Assembly (NCBI RefSeq): GCF_002127325.2
Contig: NC_035443.2
Span: 145,218,073-145,282,072, forward strand
Direction of reading: 5' to 3'
Length of the DNA: 64,000 nucleotides
Origin: Helianthus annuus
Taxonomy: Eukaryota; Streptophyta; Magnoliopsida; Asterales; Asteraceae
Each line of letters opens with the position of its first letter. Positions within the stretch are counted from its first letter, which is position 1. This document shows positions 1-13,049 of the stretch, piece by piece. The notes beneath the pieces were generated by a model, which saw nothing but the letters and a program-made list of their open reading frames with translations, had not been told where the DNA came from and did no database searches. A program made the position numbers and the translations under genes.

Positions 1-331
1 TTACCAGTGCAAACTGACGTATTTTTCAAAAAGGCTAAGTGCAGGTACTAGACGAAATAGGCTGGCTACTCCAGGCACCATTACTTAAGTCTCGCAAGCT
101 TTAGATGTCAAAGTCTGTTGAACAGTTTCCTTTTTATTTGATCCGCCTGTGGATCTGTTTCGACTGTTTTGTGATACTTAAACATTACAATTTATTCAGT
201 TGAAATGAATCTATCTCTTTTGCTTCCGCTGTGCATTTATATGTTGTGTTGTTTGACTATGATGATATCAATGACGTCACGATACTCCCCACCGGGCCCA
301 CCAGTGACACGTGGAAAATAGGGGTGTGACA
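1..331 (+). mobile_element. 3' end of a Ty3/gypsy-type LTR (partial)
   Basis: The segment ends in GGGGTGTGACA at 321-331, the same type of LTR end as the gypsy-type LTR at 59811. The preceding GC-rich stretch (about 270-320) resembles a common gypsy LTR end of composites, from memory. No primer-binding site follows; the copia reading frame starts at once at 332. I infer that this is the 3' LTR, or a solo LTR, of an element that inserted into the copia element. The left part lies outside the window, so the target duplication cannot be checked. Confidence 0.65.
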
Positions 332-2330
332 CTAAGTCACACATACCAACTGCTATTGCTCCAGTAAAAATAAGTGTCCCAGAAGGACAACCACATGTTG
401 GAAATGAGTCTAATGCACGTCTCAAACGTGGTAGACCAATCGGTTCTAAAGATAAAAATCCACGAAAGAAAAAAGGAGCAAATAATGATGGTCCAATCGA
501 GGTAATGATAATGCCAAGAAAAGAGTCTCCTGAAGAGACACTAGACATGATGGTTCCAGAAGAACCTCAGGTACCTGAAAACGAAGAGATCTCAATAAAT
601 TATATCATGTCTAGAAAGGTATTGAACCGAAATGAAATCGACGTCGATGACGGTTTTTCATATAACATAGCGCTAGAAGTAATGGAAAATAATGAGGATC
701 AAGAACCAAAATCTGTTGAGGAATGTAAACAAAGAAATGATTGGCCAAATTGGAAAGACGCAATTAAGGCAGAATTAGATTCCCTCCATAAACGAGAACT
801 TTTTGGACAAGTAGTCCCTATACCTAAAGGTGTAAAGCCTGTCGGATATAAGTGGGTCTTTGTGCGAAAACGCAATGAGAAAAATGAAATCGTATGATAC
901 AAGGCACGATTAGTAGCATAAGGATTTTCGCAAAGACCTGGGATTGATTATGAGGAGACATATTCTCCGGTGATGGATGCGACAACTTTTCGTTATCTTG
1001 TTAGTCTGGTAATACAAGAAGGGATTGATCTGCGCCTAATGGATGTTGTGACAGCCTACTTTTATGGCTCACTTGATACTGATATTTACATGAAACTCCC
1101 AGAAGGATTCAAATTACCAAACTCATGTACATCTAGTTCTCGAGAACATCTTTCAATTAAATTAAACAAATCATTATATGGACTAAAACAATCTGGGCGT
1201 ATGTGGTATAATCGCCTTAGTGAGTATTTGTTGAAAGAAGGTTACAAAAATGATGCAATATGCCCGTGTATCTTCATAAAAAGGTCAGAATCTGAATATG
1301 TTATAATTGTTATATACGTTGATGACTTGAATATAATTGGAACGCCAAGTGAGCTCTAAAAGGCGGTTGAATGCTTGAAAAGAGAATTTGAAATGAAAGA
1401 CCTTGGAAAGACAAAATTTTGTCTTGGGTTACAAATTGAACACCTCAAGGGTTGAGTCCTTGTACATCAACAAAACTACATAGAAAAGTTAATTAGAAGG
1501 TTTTATATGGAAAAATCACATCCATTGAGTACTCCAATGGTTGTAAGATCTCTTGATGTCGAGAAAGACCCATTCCGACCTCCGAATGATGGAAAGGAAA
1601 TTCTTGGTCCAGAAGTACCATATTTAAGTGCAATTGGTGCACTAATGTTTCTTGCTAGTTATACACGACCAAATATACCATTTTCTGTAAACTTATTGGC
1701 AAGATATAGTTCATGCCCTACGAAGAGGCATTGGAATGGGGTAAAACAAATATTTCGATACCTTCAAGGTATAAAAGATATGGGGTTGTATTTTACTAAC
1801 CAATCGACAACAAGTTTGGTTGGTTTTGCAGATGCAAGGTATTTATCTGATCCTCACACTGGACGATCTCAAACTGGATATTTATTCACAAGTGGAGGCA
1901 CTGCTATCTCATGGCGTTCTGTAAAGCAAACCATCACAACCACATCATCTAACCATGTAGAAATATTGGCGATTCATGAAGCTAGTCGAGAATGTGTTTG
2001 GTTAAGAAGTATAATACAACACATTCGTGGGTCTTGTGGTATTTCTACGAGAGATGAGGGACCAACAATTTTACATGAAGACAATGCAGCGTGCATTGCT
2101 CAACTTAAGGAAGGATACATCAAAAGTGACAGAACGAAGCACATTTTACCAAAGTTCTTTTCACACATGATTTGCAAAAGAATGGAGATATTACTGTCCA
2201 ACAAGTTCGTTCTAGCGATAATTTGGCAGACTTGTTTACTAAATCACTTCCGACCTCTACATTCAAAAAACTGGCTCATGGCATTGGGATGCGTCAACTC
2301 AAGGAGCTTAAATCATCAGGGGGAGAATAA
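332..2330 (+). pseudogene. Ty1/copia pol pseudogene (integrase tail, reverse transcriptase, RNase H)
   Basis: One frame runs through this stretch. First comes a basic AT-hook-like tail (GRPIGSKDKNPRK near 430-470). Reverse transcriptase blocks follow: WKDAIKAEL, VGYKWVFVRK, KARLVA, then LNKSLYGLKQSGRMWY and the catalytic YVDDLNIIGT near 1315. RNase H/C-terminal blocks are YLSAIGALMFLA, ADARYLSDP, LHEDNAACIAQ and RTKHILPKFF. Four in-frame stops (895, 919, 1357, 1453) and a one-base loss near 2155 break it; the other frame then carries the usual ending down to the stop at 2328. At least the 895 stop fits CGA to TGA change, as expected for an old methylated element. The 5' part (gag, protease, integrase core) is missing. 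Confidence 0.93.
2318..2326 (+). other. Polypurine tract of the copia element
   Basis: The purine run AGGGGGAGA overlaps the end of the pol frame, just before the 3' LTR. This is the usual second-strand primer site of Ty1/copia elements. Confidence 0.75.
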
Positions 2331-2656
2331 TACGCGCTACACTCTTTTTTCCTTAGCTCTGGTTTTATCTCACTGGGTTTTCCTGACAAGGTTTTTAACG
2401 AGGCAGCATCACCAAACGTATTATAAGAATAATATATTATTTTGTCACATGGATAGTCAAGAGAGAGTGTTATGAATTATTATGTATTAATTGTGTGACT
2501 ATCCACTTTTTTGTGACTCTCCATATATTTAACCCTCATTCTTGTAAGCCTATAAATAGAGGTATATGTAATCCATTTTACACATCAATAAGATATATTC
2601 ATCTCCCCAATCTCTCTTTCTTATCTCTATAATGTTAATAGGCTAGTTGTTACAAA
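2331..2656 (+). mobile_element. 3' LTR of the copia element (degenerate)
   Basis: This stretch follows the polypurine tract directly. It contains a TATA box (TATAAATA, 2551-2558) and a pyrimidine-rich leader (about 2595-2630) typical of copia U3-R-U5. The terminal TG is not clear and the right end is approximate. The matching 5' LTR is not in the window. Confidence 0.6.
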
Positions 2657-3313
2657 ACAGTTTTTTATAATTTAGTTCACATCTTATATTATAAATGATT
2701 CAAGACTTTATCTTATTTATTTTTTTCTTTTATATGATAAGTTGTGTTCATTAACTTTTAAAAAATGGATTATTTATTATCGTATAGGTTTTATAAATCT
2801 TAAGTTTTGATATTATTTGCTTTAATCGTATATCAATTTGTTGTAATATTTTAAATAAAAAAATCATTGGTTATTTATTATCGTGTAGGTTTATAAATCG
2901 TGAAATAGTTTAGAAATTAATGTGAAACAATATAAATTATCTAAGGTAAATAATAAATATTTATTTATCTTTAGCTTGTTATAGTAACGATACTTTGTAA
3001 TCTATTAGAGTATTATAAAAATAAATCCCAAAATTATTTCCAAACTACAATGTTTAAACTTGTTAATCAATTAACTCAAATTGGGTTAATCTATCAAAGA
3101 TTTTTAAATTAAATTATTAGTTATATTAATTACTGTGGTGGGCTAATCATGAATGTTGGGCTGAATCAAAGAATGGGTTTGGGCTCCGGTAGAGCAGTGG
3201 GAAGCTGAATCCGAAAAAAAATTATATGGGAGGATTGCAAATCGTTGGACTCAATTACTCGAATACCAGGCCCAAGGTCTAGAAAGAGGAGCACACAACC
3301 AATCACACTTGAT
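2657..3313. other. AT-rich spacer, no gene seen
   Basis: No extended reading frame or element ends are visible. A phrase with the core TATTTATTATCGT(A/G)TAGGTTT occurs twice (about 2768 and 2872), suggesting a decayed short repeat. Confidence 0.4.
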
Positions 3314-3316
3314 TTA

Positions 3317-3700
3317 GGGTATGTTTGGTAAAAGTAGCTTGTGATTGATGGTTAAAAGCTGGTGGCTGGTGGCTGGAAGCTGATGACTTGGTGACTGTAG
3401 CTTTGTAGATATATTTAGATGTTTGGTAGAGTAGCTGGAGCTTTTAATAAATTGTATAAAATGACCAAAATTGACATAACTAAAAAATTCATTATCTTTA
3501 GAGGTTAAAATAGTCATTTTTTCCCTAAAAGTTTGTAGCTCATTCTAAACGCTACTAATAGGAACGTTCAACCAAAAGCTTCAAGCTCCTAACCTAAAAG
3601 TTTCAAGCTTCTTCAACCAAACAAGCCATTTTATTGAGCAGAAGCTTTTCTTAAAAGTTTAAAGTTAGAAGCTCCTAAAAGCTTCATCCCAAACATACCC
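3317..3700. mobile_element. Tourist-type (PIF/Harbinger) MITE
   Basis: The ends are GGGTATGTTTGG and CCAAACATACCC, a perfect 12-bp inverted repeat, flanked by TTA on both sides (3314-3316 and 3701-3703), the usual 3-bp duplication of this superfamily. The 384-bp interior is made of diverged AAGCTT/GTAGCTT-rich repeats and has no credible coding capacity. Confidence 0.85.
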
Positions 3701-3921
3701 TTAATATGAAACATATGATATATCTACGTATGATTGATTATAGAGGTAGGATACAGTACAAATAACATATATTCTGCGAAGTCTACAAAGTGAAGAAGAA
3801 AATGATTGGGTGACATTTTCGAAATTATGATAATTACATTATCCAACAAATAATTACTCCATAACATGTGTACTAGAGTAATAAAACTACGCAACTTGTA
3901 TATAGTTGATTACTCAAAAAT

Positions 3922-4250
3922 AAATATATTTTTTTTGAACGGCAAATTTAGATCACTGACGAACCACTGGAGTATATCGTGCCATCAGTGGAACCACCCG
4001 ATCATATCCATCTCCACTAGGCAGTAATGCCTATACACCAATTCAGGAGGAAACCCAATAAATCTGAGAAAGCCCCCCTGGGAATTGAACCCAAGACCTA
4101 ATGGTCCCTAAACCAGACAACACAGTCAAATTTTCCCTTAGTCTCGAGACAAGGCATCGACATGCAGAAATGAAGTCGTTTTCGGTCAATTCTTGGACTT
4201 TTTTTAAAGAATAAAAAGTGGGGTTCAACATGCAATCAATGTCGATCACT
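3922..4250 (-). mobile_element. SINE-like retroposon relic
   Basis: Read on the minus strand, the sequence has a tRNA B-box-like GGTTCAATTCC (about 4078-4088) and ends in TTTGCCGTTC plus an A run (plus-strand T run at about 3923-3938). The SINE at 50960-51080 ends the same way. I found no target duplication, so the ends are approximate. Confidence 0.5.
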
Positions 4251-5095
4251 TTGATGTAAAAATCAGTGGTTAATTTGAAACATGATGCTCAAATTTCAAA
4301 CCAAACCAAAAAGCTTCATATTTCATCGATTATCAGTCGCTTGAATAAGTCTTATCCGAAGATTTCGAGCTCATTGGTATAGTATGATTAGTGACAACCC
4401 GTCACTGTTTTTACTGGTGTAACTTTTCAAAACTGTTGAAAAGTTTCACCCGAATGTTGGTTACATACATTACACAAAATAGTAAATATTGAATACTACA
4501 TAAAAAAATTATAGATGTCACATGAAGTGAGTGTTGTGTAAATCACATGATATCAATGTTATAAATGGGTCCTGCCCTGAGAACTAGTGAGTAGTGACTA
4601 GAAGTCTAGAAATTCTTTCAATTTTAACATTTTAGGGTTGTTTTCTGTAAAATTTTAAAAACCACGTATAACTTCTTAAAAGTGTACGAGTTTGACTATA
4701 TTCCAGTATTCCACATTTCCTTTCATCTTAGTCCCCTTTTCGTATTTTATTTTTGTACTTTATCCACTTATCATTATTTGAAAGTAAACCATACTCTATG
4801 TCTATACCTTTATTTGAAAGTACATTGTGGTAGGTGTGTGTCCATGGAACAGTTTGGATCGGTATAGGGCTAAAACCGAACCAAAAACCAAAATTTCGGT
4901 TGTGGAGTTATGAAAACAATTTCGATTTTTTTGTTTGTTTTGAAAGTAGGTTCAAGTCGGTTTTGACGTTTTCAATTTTAACAGTTAGGATTGGGTCAAA
5001 AAATAATTGACCCGAATTAATTAATTTAGGCATGAAAGTTTGGGCCTAAATAGTTTGTTAGTTAATGATTACTTGATTTTATATGTATATATATA
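4251..5095. other. Spacer with decayed repeats, no gene seen
   Basis: Short frames only. Around 4860-4990 the repeated AACCGAACC/AAAACCGA words resemble interiors of hAT-like MITEs, as near 15770. A (TA)-rich tract at 5080-5095 borders the next element. Confidence 0.3.
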
Positions 5096-5689
5096 GGAAA
5101 AGTGTAAAATATATTACGGCTTATCGTACGATACGTACGCGATCATCTAAGCCGTTTGATCTAGTGCGGATCTGGTGCGAATTCAATCTTCGCATGTGAA
5201 AAAATGGTTAGGGGGTAATGTGAAAAATTGCATGAGGTGTGTAGATGGACAAAATCACATGTGGAAGATTGAATATCGTATGTGAAAAATGGCATGGGGT
5301 GTGTAGAATCGCATGTGGAAGATTGAATATCGCATGTGAAAAATGGCATGGGGTAATGTGAAAAATGGCTTGGGGTGTGTAGAATCGCATGTGGAAGATT
5401 GAATATCACATGTGAAAAATGGCTAGCATGGGGTAATGTGAAAAATGGCATGGAGTGTGTAGAATCGCATGTGGAAGATTGAATATCACATGTGAAAAAA
5501 TGGTTAGCATGGGATAATGTGAAAAATGGCATGTGGTGTGTAGATGGACAAAATCGCATGTGGAAGATTGAATTCGCACACATCGTACAGTTCGCATGGA
5601 GGTATGAAATCGCATGGGAGATGAAGATCTGACGGCTAGGGTTATCGCGTACGTAATGTACGATAAGCCCTATTGTACGTTAACTGGCC
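5096..5689. mobile_element. (TA)n-flanked inverted-repeat element with a tandem-repeat interior
   Basis: The two ends are imperfect inverted repeats of about 45 bp sharing the core GGCTTATCGTAC and TACGTACGCGAT (left about 5118-5145, right about 5645-5670). Both sides are bounded by TA dinucleotide runs (5084-5095; 5690-5710). The interior is a direct repeat array described separately. No coding region is visible. It resembles microsatellite-targeting non-autonomous elements such as rice Micron; that assignment is an inference. Confidence 0.65.
5170..5580. repeat. Tandem repeat array, roughly 50-55 bp higher-order unit
   Basis: The words CGCATGTGGAAGATTGAAT and TGTGAAAAATGGCATGGGGT alternate about five times with small length differences. 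The open frames here, which appear on the minus strand in several phases (histidine/phenylalanine-rich), are products of the repeat and not genes. Confidence 0.85.
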
Positions 5690-5710
5690 TATATATATAT
5701 ATATATATAT

Positions 5711-8118
5711 AAACGGGCTCAGGAGAAAACGCTCAAAAGTGTGAGAACGGTGAGAACGCTTCCTGGCCCAACACGTGTCACACCGCTTGGAGAAGGGCAG
5801 AGAGCTTTTTTGTCCTTTCATGTTTCTTTTTTTAACGCTTGTCACTTCATCTTTCCATTTTTTTGGCGTTTAATAAATACGCGGCGTTTTTATTATTTTT
5901 AGATCAGAATCATAGTAAATATTTTGGCGTTTTAAGTATTGTTTTGGCGTTTTTATTGTTTTTTAGATTAGGATGCATGCGTTTAATGTAAAAAACATCA
6001 GTAATTTTCTTGATTTCATTATATCAAGTGTTTTGCCATGTAGGATACAGGCCTATAATGTGACAGGCAATTATGGCGTTTGAAAAGATAAATAAATTTC
6101 AATTTTCCATGTAGTGGCATTAATATAACTATAATGTTTGGCAATAATGATACTGTCTCTTTATTTTATTGTTTTTTTCAATTTTCATCTGTCAATTAGT
6201 GTTGATTTTTCCACTAATACTTTCTTTGCGTTTTTGGTGTTTTATATGGCAATATCGTCTTTGCTAGCATTCGTTCTCACAGTTTTTCATACTATCAGGC
6301 GTTTTGGTTTTTGTAGTTATTGGCGTTTTATACTCAATTTTTATAAAATAGTAGAGAATTAGATAATAAACAACAGAGAATTAGATAATAAACAATAGAA
6401 AATGAAAAAAAAAATAAAAATTATAATCTAATTTCTCATCCAAATCTTCACTGTCATCAGCCTCTTCTACTTTAACCTTTTTGGAGTTTTGAACATGTTT
6501 TTGAATACCTTATGTATATCCTTATTTTCCTACATAACGACCGTCTTTAGAAGATGCTTATTTTTTGTGGCATCCTTTATGGTGGGTGAATATATACTTG
6601 TTTGATGACATGTTGAAGACCAACGCCTGCTCTAATGTATTGATCCCTTCATGCCATCAATATATCCATCAAGAACAAAGTGACATGATGTCATATCAGT
6701 GTCATCAGTCTCTTTATCTTGAATATTTGTCCATCTCATTCAGCAAAAGATTATAGAGATACCCAACTCAGAGAAGAATTCATTCAGTGAAACTTCATTC
6801 AGATCAATACTCAATATAACAGAATCGAGGTTCTGCATATGTGGCTTTTTAACTATTATTTTTGGCGTTTTTAAAGTGAATGGTTTCTAGGAAATATGGC
6901 GTTTGTTTCTGGTTTTTGTGATCAGTTGATTGTGCAGAGACGTCTCTCTTATAGGATGTTTTTGGCGCGTAGTTTAGGCGGGATTTTATTTATAATAAAT
7001 GATATTAATAAAGTAGCCGTCTTTTCAGTTACCATGTATTTTTACTGTTTTTGTTCAGCTTTTTATGAGTTTTTAGGGTCATAGACTTTCCATCTCACAA
7101 GTTTGGCGTTTTTGAATGGGTTTAAGTAGTTTTTGGTGTTTTTTCCCATTTTTAACTTTTATTAATTAATACTTCTGCAAACTACTTTCATTATAGTTTG
7201 GGAGTTTTTGGCGTTTTTACTCCATTTATGGCGTTTCATATGCATTATGACTGTTTGGCGTTTTATTAACTTTTAATATATTTTTTTTATTCTAAGTTGA
7301 AAAATACATAACAAACAACAAAAAAAGAAAATTAAAAAAATAAAAATAAAAACAATTCATCTTTTAAATCTTCACTGTCATCAGTCTCTTTCTTCTTTGA
7401 ATCATGTTCGCTGGTGGTTTGGCTTAGCCATGCTTGTGTTTTTGTGGCCGTTTGGAAAGACAAAATGACATAAGTTTTTTGTTTGAATATGTATCTTCAA
7501 ACAACTCATCAGTGTCATTCGTCTTTTCATGTCATTATAATATTCATCAAGAACAAAACATAGAAAATGACATAAGTCTGACCCCAGCATGTTTTTGTTT
7601 ATGATTTGTCCATCTCATGCAGCAAAATGTTATTTGAGTCACAGCACCCCAGGGAAGAATGCATTATCCGAAACTTTGGCGTAGAACAATATTTGAATAT
7701 ACAAGAAACGATATTTGACATTTTTGGCATTTTACTGAGGAAATAGTGTATTTGAAAGAACCGTCGATTTTTTTGGAATCTTTGATGTTTGAGTGTTTTG
7801 GCGTTTTCTAAGATGAATGGTATATAGTAGAAAATATGGCGTTTCAGGTTCTGGGGGGTGTGTTTTTATGTTTGGGATGTTTTTGTTTATATAGCATGTG
7901 TTTTGGTCCGTAATGGCGTTTTATTCATCAATATGGCGTTTTGGTATAGAGGTGTAAAGACCTTTTTACCCTTAATGAGGCGCGTCCTCGTAATAAAATT
8001 GACGTTATTTATGAAAACGCCACCGCGCCAATCTAGTCCATAGATTGTGTTAATCGGACGATCCACAAGCGTTCTCACCGTTCTCACACTCTCTACCGTT
8101 TTCTCTAAATACCGACCC
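5711..8118 (+). mobile_element. GGCGTTT-array element, copy 1 (complete)
   Basis: The left end carries GTGAGAACGGTGAGAACGCT (5741-5760) and the right end its inverse (about 8068-8090); with the outer GAGAAAACG block the inverted repeat spans about 50 bp. Both sides are TA runs. Inside, GGCGTTT occurs about 17 times on the plus strand. A phrase containing CTTCACTGTCATCAG recurs at 6446 and 7369 and CCATCTCAT(T/G)CAGCAAAA at 6732 and 7610, showing an internal repeat of about 0.9 kb. I see no transposase. The superfamily is unassigned. Confidence 0.75.
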
Positions 8119-10247
8119 TATATATATAGAAACGAGATCGGGAGAAAACGATCAAAAGTGTGAGAACGGTGAGAACGCTTCCTGGCCCAACACGTGTCAC
8201 GCCGCTTAGAAAAGGGCGGAGGGGTTTTTTTGTCCTTTCATCTTCTGCTTTTCCATTTCCGGTTTTTCCCAATGTTGTTTTAATTTTTGGTTTTTAAGAT
8301 TTTTGGCGTTAACCAAATTCAATAATTAATGGCGTTTAATGGTTCCATTGTATTAACATTTTAAGATTTTTGGCGTTAACCAAATTCAATAATTAATGGC
8401 GTTTTCCAAAGCGTTTTAAACAAGTTGGCCTATTAATCTATTATTTTTTATAAACATTTTGGCGTTTGTGGTATCTTGGCGTTTTTCTATTGTTAAATTA
8501 TATTTCAACCACAGGAAAAAAAACAAGGGAAGGAAATAAATTAAAAATCCTAATCGCATCTCTTTTCCCAATCTTCAGTGTCATCAGTCTCTCTCTTCTT
8601 TAATAGTACAAGAACTGTCACCAAATATATGACGTTTTATGTAAAACTTAACAAACCCATGGGTTTGATTTTTTTTGCCGACTCGTCTATTGAACTGGTT
8701 TTTTTTGTGGATGTTTGGAACATATATCTATGGCGTGTGAGTGAGTTTTTCGCTTTTTCTTTATCTGGATCTTCATCTTTATAGTGAACCCACTCTTCAG
8801 TGTTATTGACCTCTTCTCCTCATCCAAACCTTCTTCAAGAACAAAAAATACAAAATCCCATATGACTGGCATCAGTATCTTTTTCTTGAAATTTTGTCCA
8901 TCTCATGCAGCAAAATCTTTTTGAGTTACTCCCCTCTGATAACAATTCATTCAATTTATTTGTTGGCGTTTTACAGTGGGTGGTATTTAGTAGTATTAGC
9001 GTTTGTTTTTTTGGTTTGATCAAATGAAAGTTGCTGAGATGTATCATTTTATAGGATGTCTTTTTGGCGCCTAAATTAGGCGGTGCATTATTATAATAAA
9101 GTACTTGTCTTTTCAGTTACTGTTTTGTAATTAATGTTTTTGATAAGCTTTATCTCTGAAGTCTGTAACACGTCCCATCTTTGAAGTTTGGCGTTTTAGA
9201 TTTTTCAGTATTTACTGATTTTTTATTTACTGTTTCTAGTTACATTTTCAAGTTTGCTTTTTATTTTTTTTATTATTTTTTTTTTTGGTTTTTTATAATA
9301 ATTTTTCAAAGTAATTTTATTATAATTTGGGAGTTTTTTGGTGGCGTTTAACTAGATGATATCGTTTAAACAAGCATTTTGGCTGTTTTGGCGTTTTTAT
9401 TATATAACAATTAACTGAAAAGGAAAATAAAAAAAGAATACATAAACAATTGATCTTCCAAATCTTCTCCGTCTCCAGTCTCTTTCTTCTCTTTTTGAAT
9501 CATGTTAACTGGTTGGTTCGACTTTCGTAGGATTCATTTTGTTTTTTTGTTTTTCAAGTAGTTTTTTGTGTTGCTGTTTGGAAGCACACAGTCTGAAATC
9601 AGCATAGTTTTCTTGAAGATTTGTCCATCTCATGCAGCAAAATGTTATTGAGTTTATATCCTTCAGCCAACAAACTTGAATTTTTACAATCAACGATGTT
9701 TGATTTTTTAACTTTTTTGGCGTTTTACTAATAAAAAGAACACCACGAAATAAGATGATCACCTTAAACCTCAAATTTTGATTATGCTAAAATCAATAAT
9801 GTTTTGCTGTATGAGATGGATGATGCGTGTGAAGTGTCGTATAGTTTTTGATGTATATTTTAAGCCCTTTAACACTTTTTAGCCAAGTTTTAAATTTATA
9901 AAACACGATATTTTACTAACACCAAACACACATATGGGCAAGTGCACCCATCGTGAGCATAGTATAGTGTTGGTAAGATACCGAGGTCGTCTAAGGACAC
10001 AAGAGCTTTTAATACGGTTTATCCTCAACGTCTAATCAAACCAAAAGTTTAGAAAAAAGATGTTAAACTAGAAAATAAAAACTAAAAATGCTGAAAAATA
10101 AAAAATAAAAGTAAAAACAGATAGACAAGATGAATCACTTGGATCCGACTCGTGTTTAGTGTAACCTTTGATTATTTTCGCACTTTTGCACTTTTTAAGA
10201 GATTATCTTAGTTATTGTAGTAGGCCCCTCTTTTGAAGGTGACGTTA

Positions 10248-13049
10248 TGTCACACCCCAACCGATGGCAGAATCATCGGGGCATGGCACTGAGCGAAACA
10301 GATTGTCCAGAAATTCACACAACAACTATCATTTCTATTTAGTTTAACTAATACGTCCCATACCGTATCCAAAATAGTAAAACAAATTATTACAGATAAC
10401 AACTAGTCAAATGTTCTGTTCTGACAACTCAGATTCAAATATAAATATAAAAATTGTTTAAATGCCTCTAGAGACTCGATCTGCAAGATCTACAGACAAC
10501 TATGCTCTAGACGCTTATTCTAAGCTCGCCTTCCTAGCAGATAAGCATCCTAATTGCCTGTCACATACGTTAAAATAAAGTCAATACATAAAATGTAAAG
10601 GTGAGCATACAAGTTTGATAATAGCATATAGAGTCCAAAATAGTTTACGCATAACCAGCACGTACACAGAGGAAAACGAAGCATGTTAATTATCGACATG
10701 GATCTATCGATACCAATGACTGCGGGTTGACTGCCCGAGGCAGTTCGCAATACATGATTACCACCGTAATCCATGCAAGTAATTGTCCTTAACAACCCCC
10801 GTGTGAACGGGTGCTGAGTCCAAACTATAGTACTACGTCGTTAAGGCAGGTAGACAACATTCCACGTGTAAACATAACAACAAGCATTCATTTAGTCAAG
10901 TAATACATGCAGAACGGTTAGCGTTTAAATAATTGAGTAGTGTGTTCGATTGTGATTTTAGATAAGTAACGTATGTAACACCCAACAGTGCCAAAGCAAA
11001 AGGGTTCGAGTATACTCACAGCGATTGATTGATGGATTGAAGGGAGCGCTTGAGAGTAGGGTTAGCCTGAATAGTTCGATAGCATAACGATGAGTAACGC
11101 GTTAAATGGAAACGAGTGATGATGGGTCGAACAGCCTGGTCGATCGAATTGTAGGTTTGATCGAATGGGGTGTTCGTTCGGTTAGACAGTCCGTTCAGAC
11201 AGCCTGTTCGATCGGCCGGTAGGCTCGATCAGTTGGACTGTTCGAGTGGATTGTTTCTTCCTTTGAGTAGGATGTGTTTGTGTATGATGGCCTGTCCTTT
11301 TGAGGTTTTCGTTATAGTATTTGAGAACGTTGAAGTGTTCTTACCTTTCAGGTCGATCGATCGAACAGCCTGTTCGATCGGCCGGCTTAACCGATCGGTT
11401 AGACACTTCAGTAGTAAGTCCTCAGCGGGATGTCACCTGATCGAACAACATGTTCGATCGGGTGGCACTCCAATACATCGAACGAGTTGAAAATCGATTA
11501 AGTGTTGAAGCATAGTATCTCATGATCCGAAGAGTAATTCAACCCAACCCGTAGTTCGATCGAACAGCACTTCGTTCAATACTAGACTTCATGAAACTGT
11601 AAAAGTGTGGGGCCATGTGCTAGCCGATCGGCTGGTCTGGTCGATCGGCTGACATGTCCGATTGGTTGGGTTGTTGGTTCGAACAGCCTGTTCGATCGGT
11701 CAGTGTTCTGACCTGGTCGGCCTGTTCGTCTAACACTTGGCTGTTCTAATTGTTTGACGTTATATCGAGGTATTTTGACAACGAGTTGAACCATGGCACC
11801 TTCGTTCTTACATGTTTCCCCTGCTCGGGCAGGAATCACCCAATGTCCGGCCGGTGAACGGTTCAGAACGGTAGTTTAATGTTTAACCTGAAATCGGTGA
11901 ACCTCGTAGATAGAATCCGAATCTTGAACCACACAACCATTAGAATGATTAGTGAGTTGGCTCAAGCTCCGTTTCTACCGGTTTGAAGGCATTGAATGTA
12001 AAAAAGTTGAAAGAAAGTTGGGAAATCCTTCTTTCAATCCTTCACACCATGTAAATGTTTAGATCTGTGATAGATCTTAGTTTGTTTATGTGGAAATCGG
12101 CTAGATCCAAGTGATTCTTGGTGGGTTGAGGCCCAAACATGCAGTTCTTGAAGAACACCATGATGACATCATCCTAGAACACTTAGATCTTGATGATTTC
12201 ACGGTTAGAACTCAAGATTTGAAAAATAGAAAGGTGTAGGAGTGTGCATAGATCAAAAACGTACAAGATTTAGGATGAAATCTTACCGGCATTGAGAGAA
12301 ATCTGAGAAATGGTGAAGAACACGAGCTGGTCGGTCAGAGGGTTTCCAAAAGTGGAAAGAATGATAATGACAGGCCTATTTATAGGCTTCCAAAAGGGGA
12401 AAGAGCTGGCCGATCGGCCAGGCATCCCGATCGGACAGCCTGCTCGATCGGACAGTCCGTCCGATCGGCTGGGCTGTTCGATCGGCTAGGAGCCTGATCG
12501 ATCCACAGCCTGCTTTGAGTGTTCGGTGCGACGATTTCTGATATTTCGATTTCGATTGAAGACGATACGAATACGATAGAGTTTCCTATTCAAATTACTT
12601 TTAGTCCCAACCACTATATCTACATACAAGCATCTATATTTCACATTATCTTTTCGCTACCATTCATCATAATTCGATTTCGATTGAGTTTCGAGTTTCG
12701 ATTCGATTGATCACCACACATAACATAAGGTAAACACGCACAGGTAATACGTAAGGCACACACACACGTAATATAACACCAATTTCGCATAATTCGAGTT
12801 TCGAGTTCGATTGATGATTCGATTTGCTTGATTATTGATTGATTAACTTTATCGCATTGCTACTTCCTACTATTCACAGTCGTAAAGCGTTTCGCGTCGA
12901 TTAAACATTCGATTCGTTCGATTACTTTGATTGACAACACTTACTCCACATAATACAAATAATAAAACATAGAATAGGCTAATTACAGTCAAAGAAGTCA
13001 AACTTGACTTGGACTTTGACTTTGACATTCGGTAACACGGGGTCTTACA
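10248..13049 (-). mobile_element. Solo gypsy-type LTR, 2.8 kb, minus strand
   Basis: The segment starts TGTCACACCCC and ends GGTCTTACA. Read on the minus strand this is TGTAAGACC...GGGGTGTGACA, a TG...CA LTR. A perfect 5-bp target duplication CGTTA flanks it (10243-10247 and 13050-13054). A minus-strand TATA box lies at 12375-12386 (CCTATAAATAGG). With no internal domain and one 2,802-bp LTR, it is best read as the product of LTR-LTR recombination. No coding region is credible. Confidence 0.88.
11095..12510. repeat. Clustered near-palindromic TTCGATCG motifs inside the solo LTR
   Basis: Words such as CGATCGAACAGCCTGTTCG and GTTCGATCGGC recur many times in both orientations between 11140 and 11720, and again at 12410-12510. 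They form short dyads but no regular tandem period. Reading frames in this area derive from the motif. The cluster lies both upstream and downstream of the LTR's minus-strand TATA box. Confidence 0.7.

Noticed and set aside
5161..5615. Overlapping minus-strand frames rich in His/Phe
   Set aside because: They come in three phases from one tandem DNA repeat, so they reflect period length and not coding.
11170..11839. Frames rich in Arg/Ser/Thr in the solo LTR
   Set aside because: Derived from repeated TTCGATCG dyads inside an LTR.
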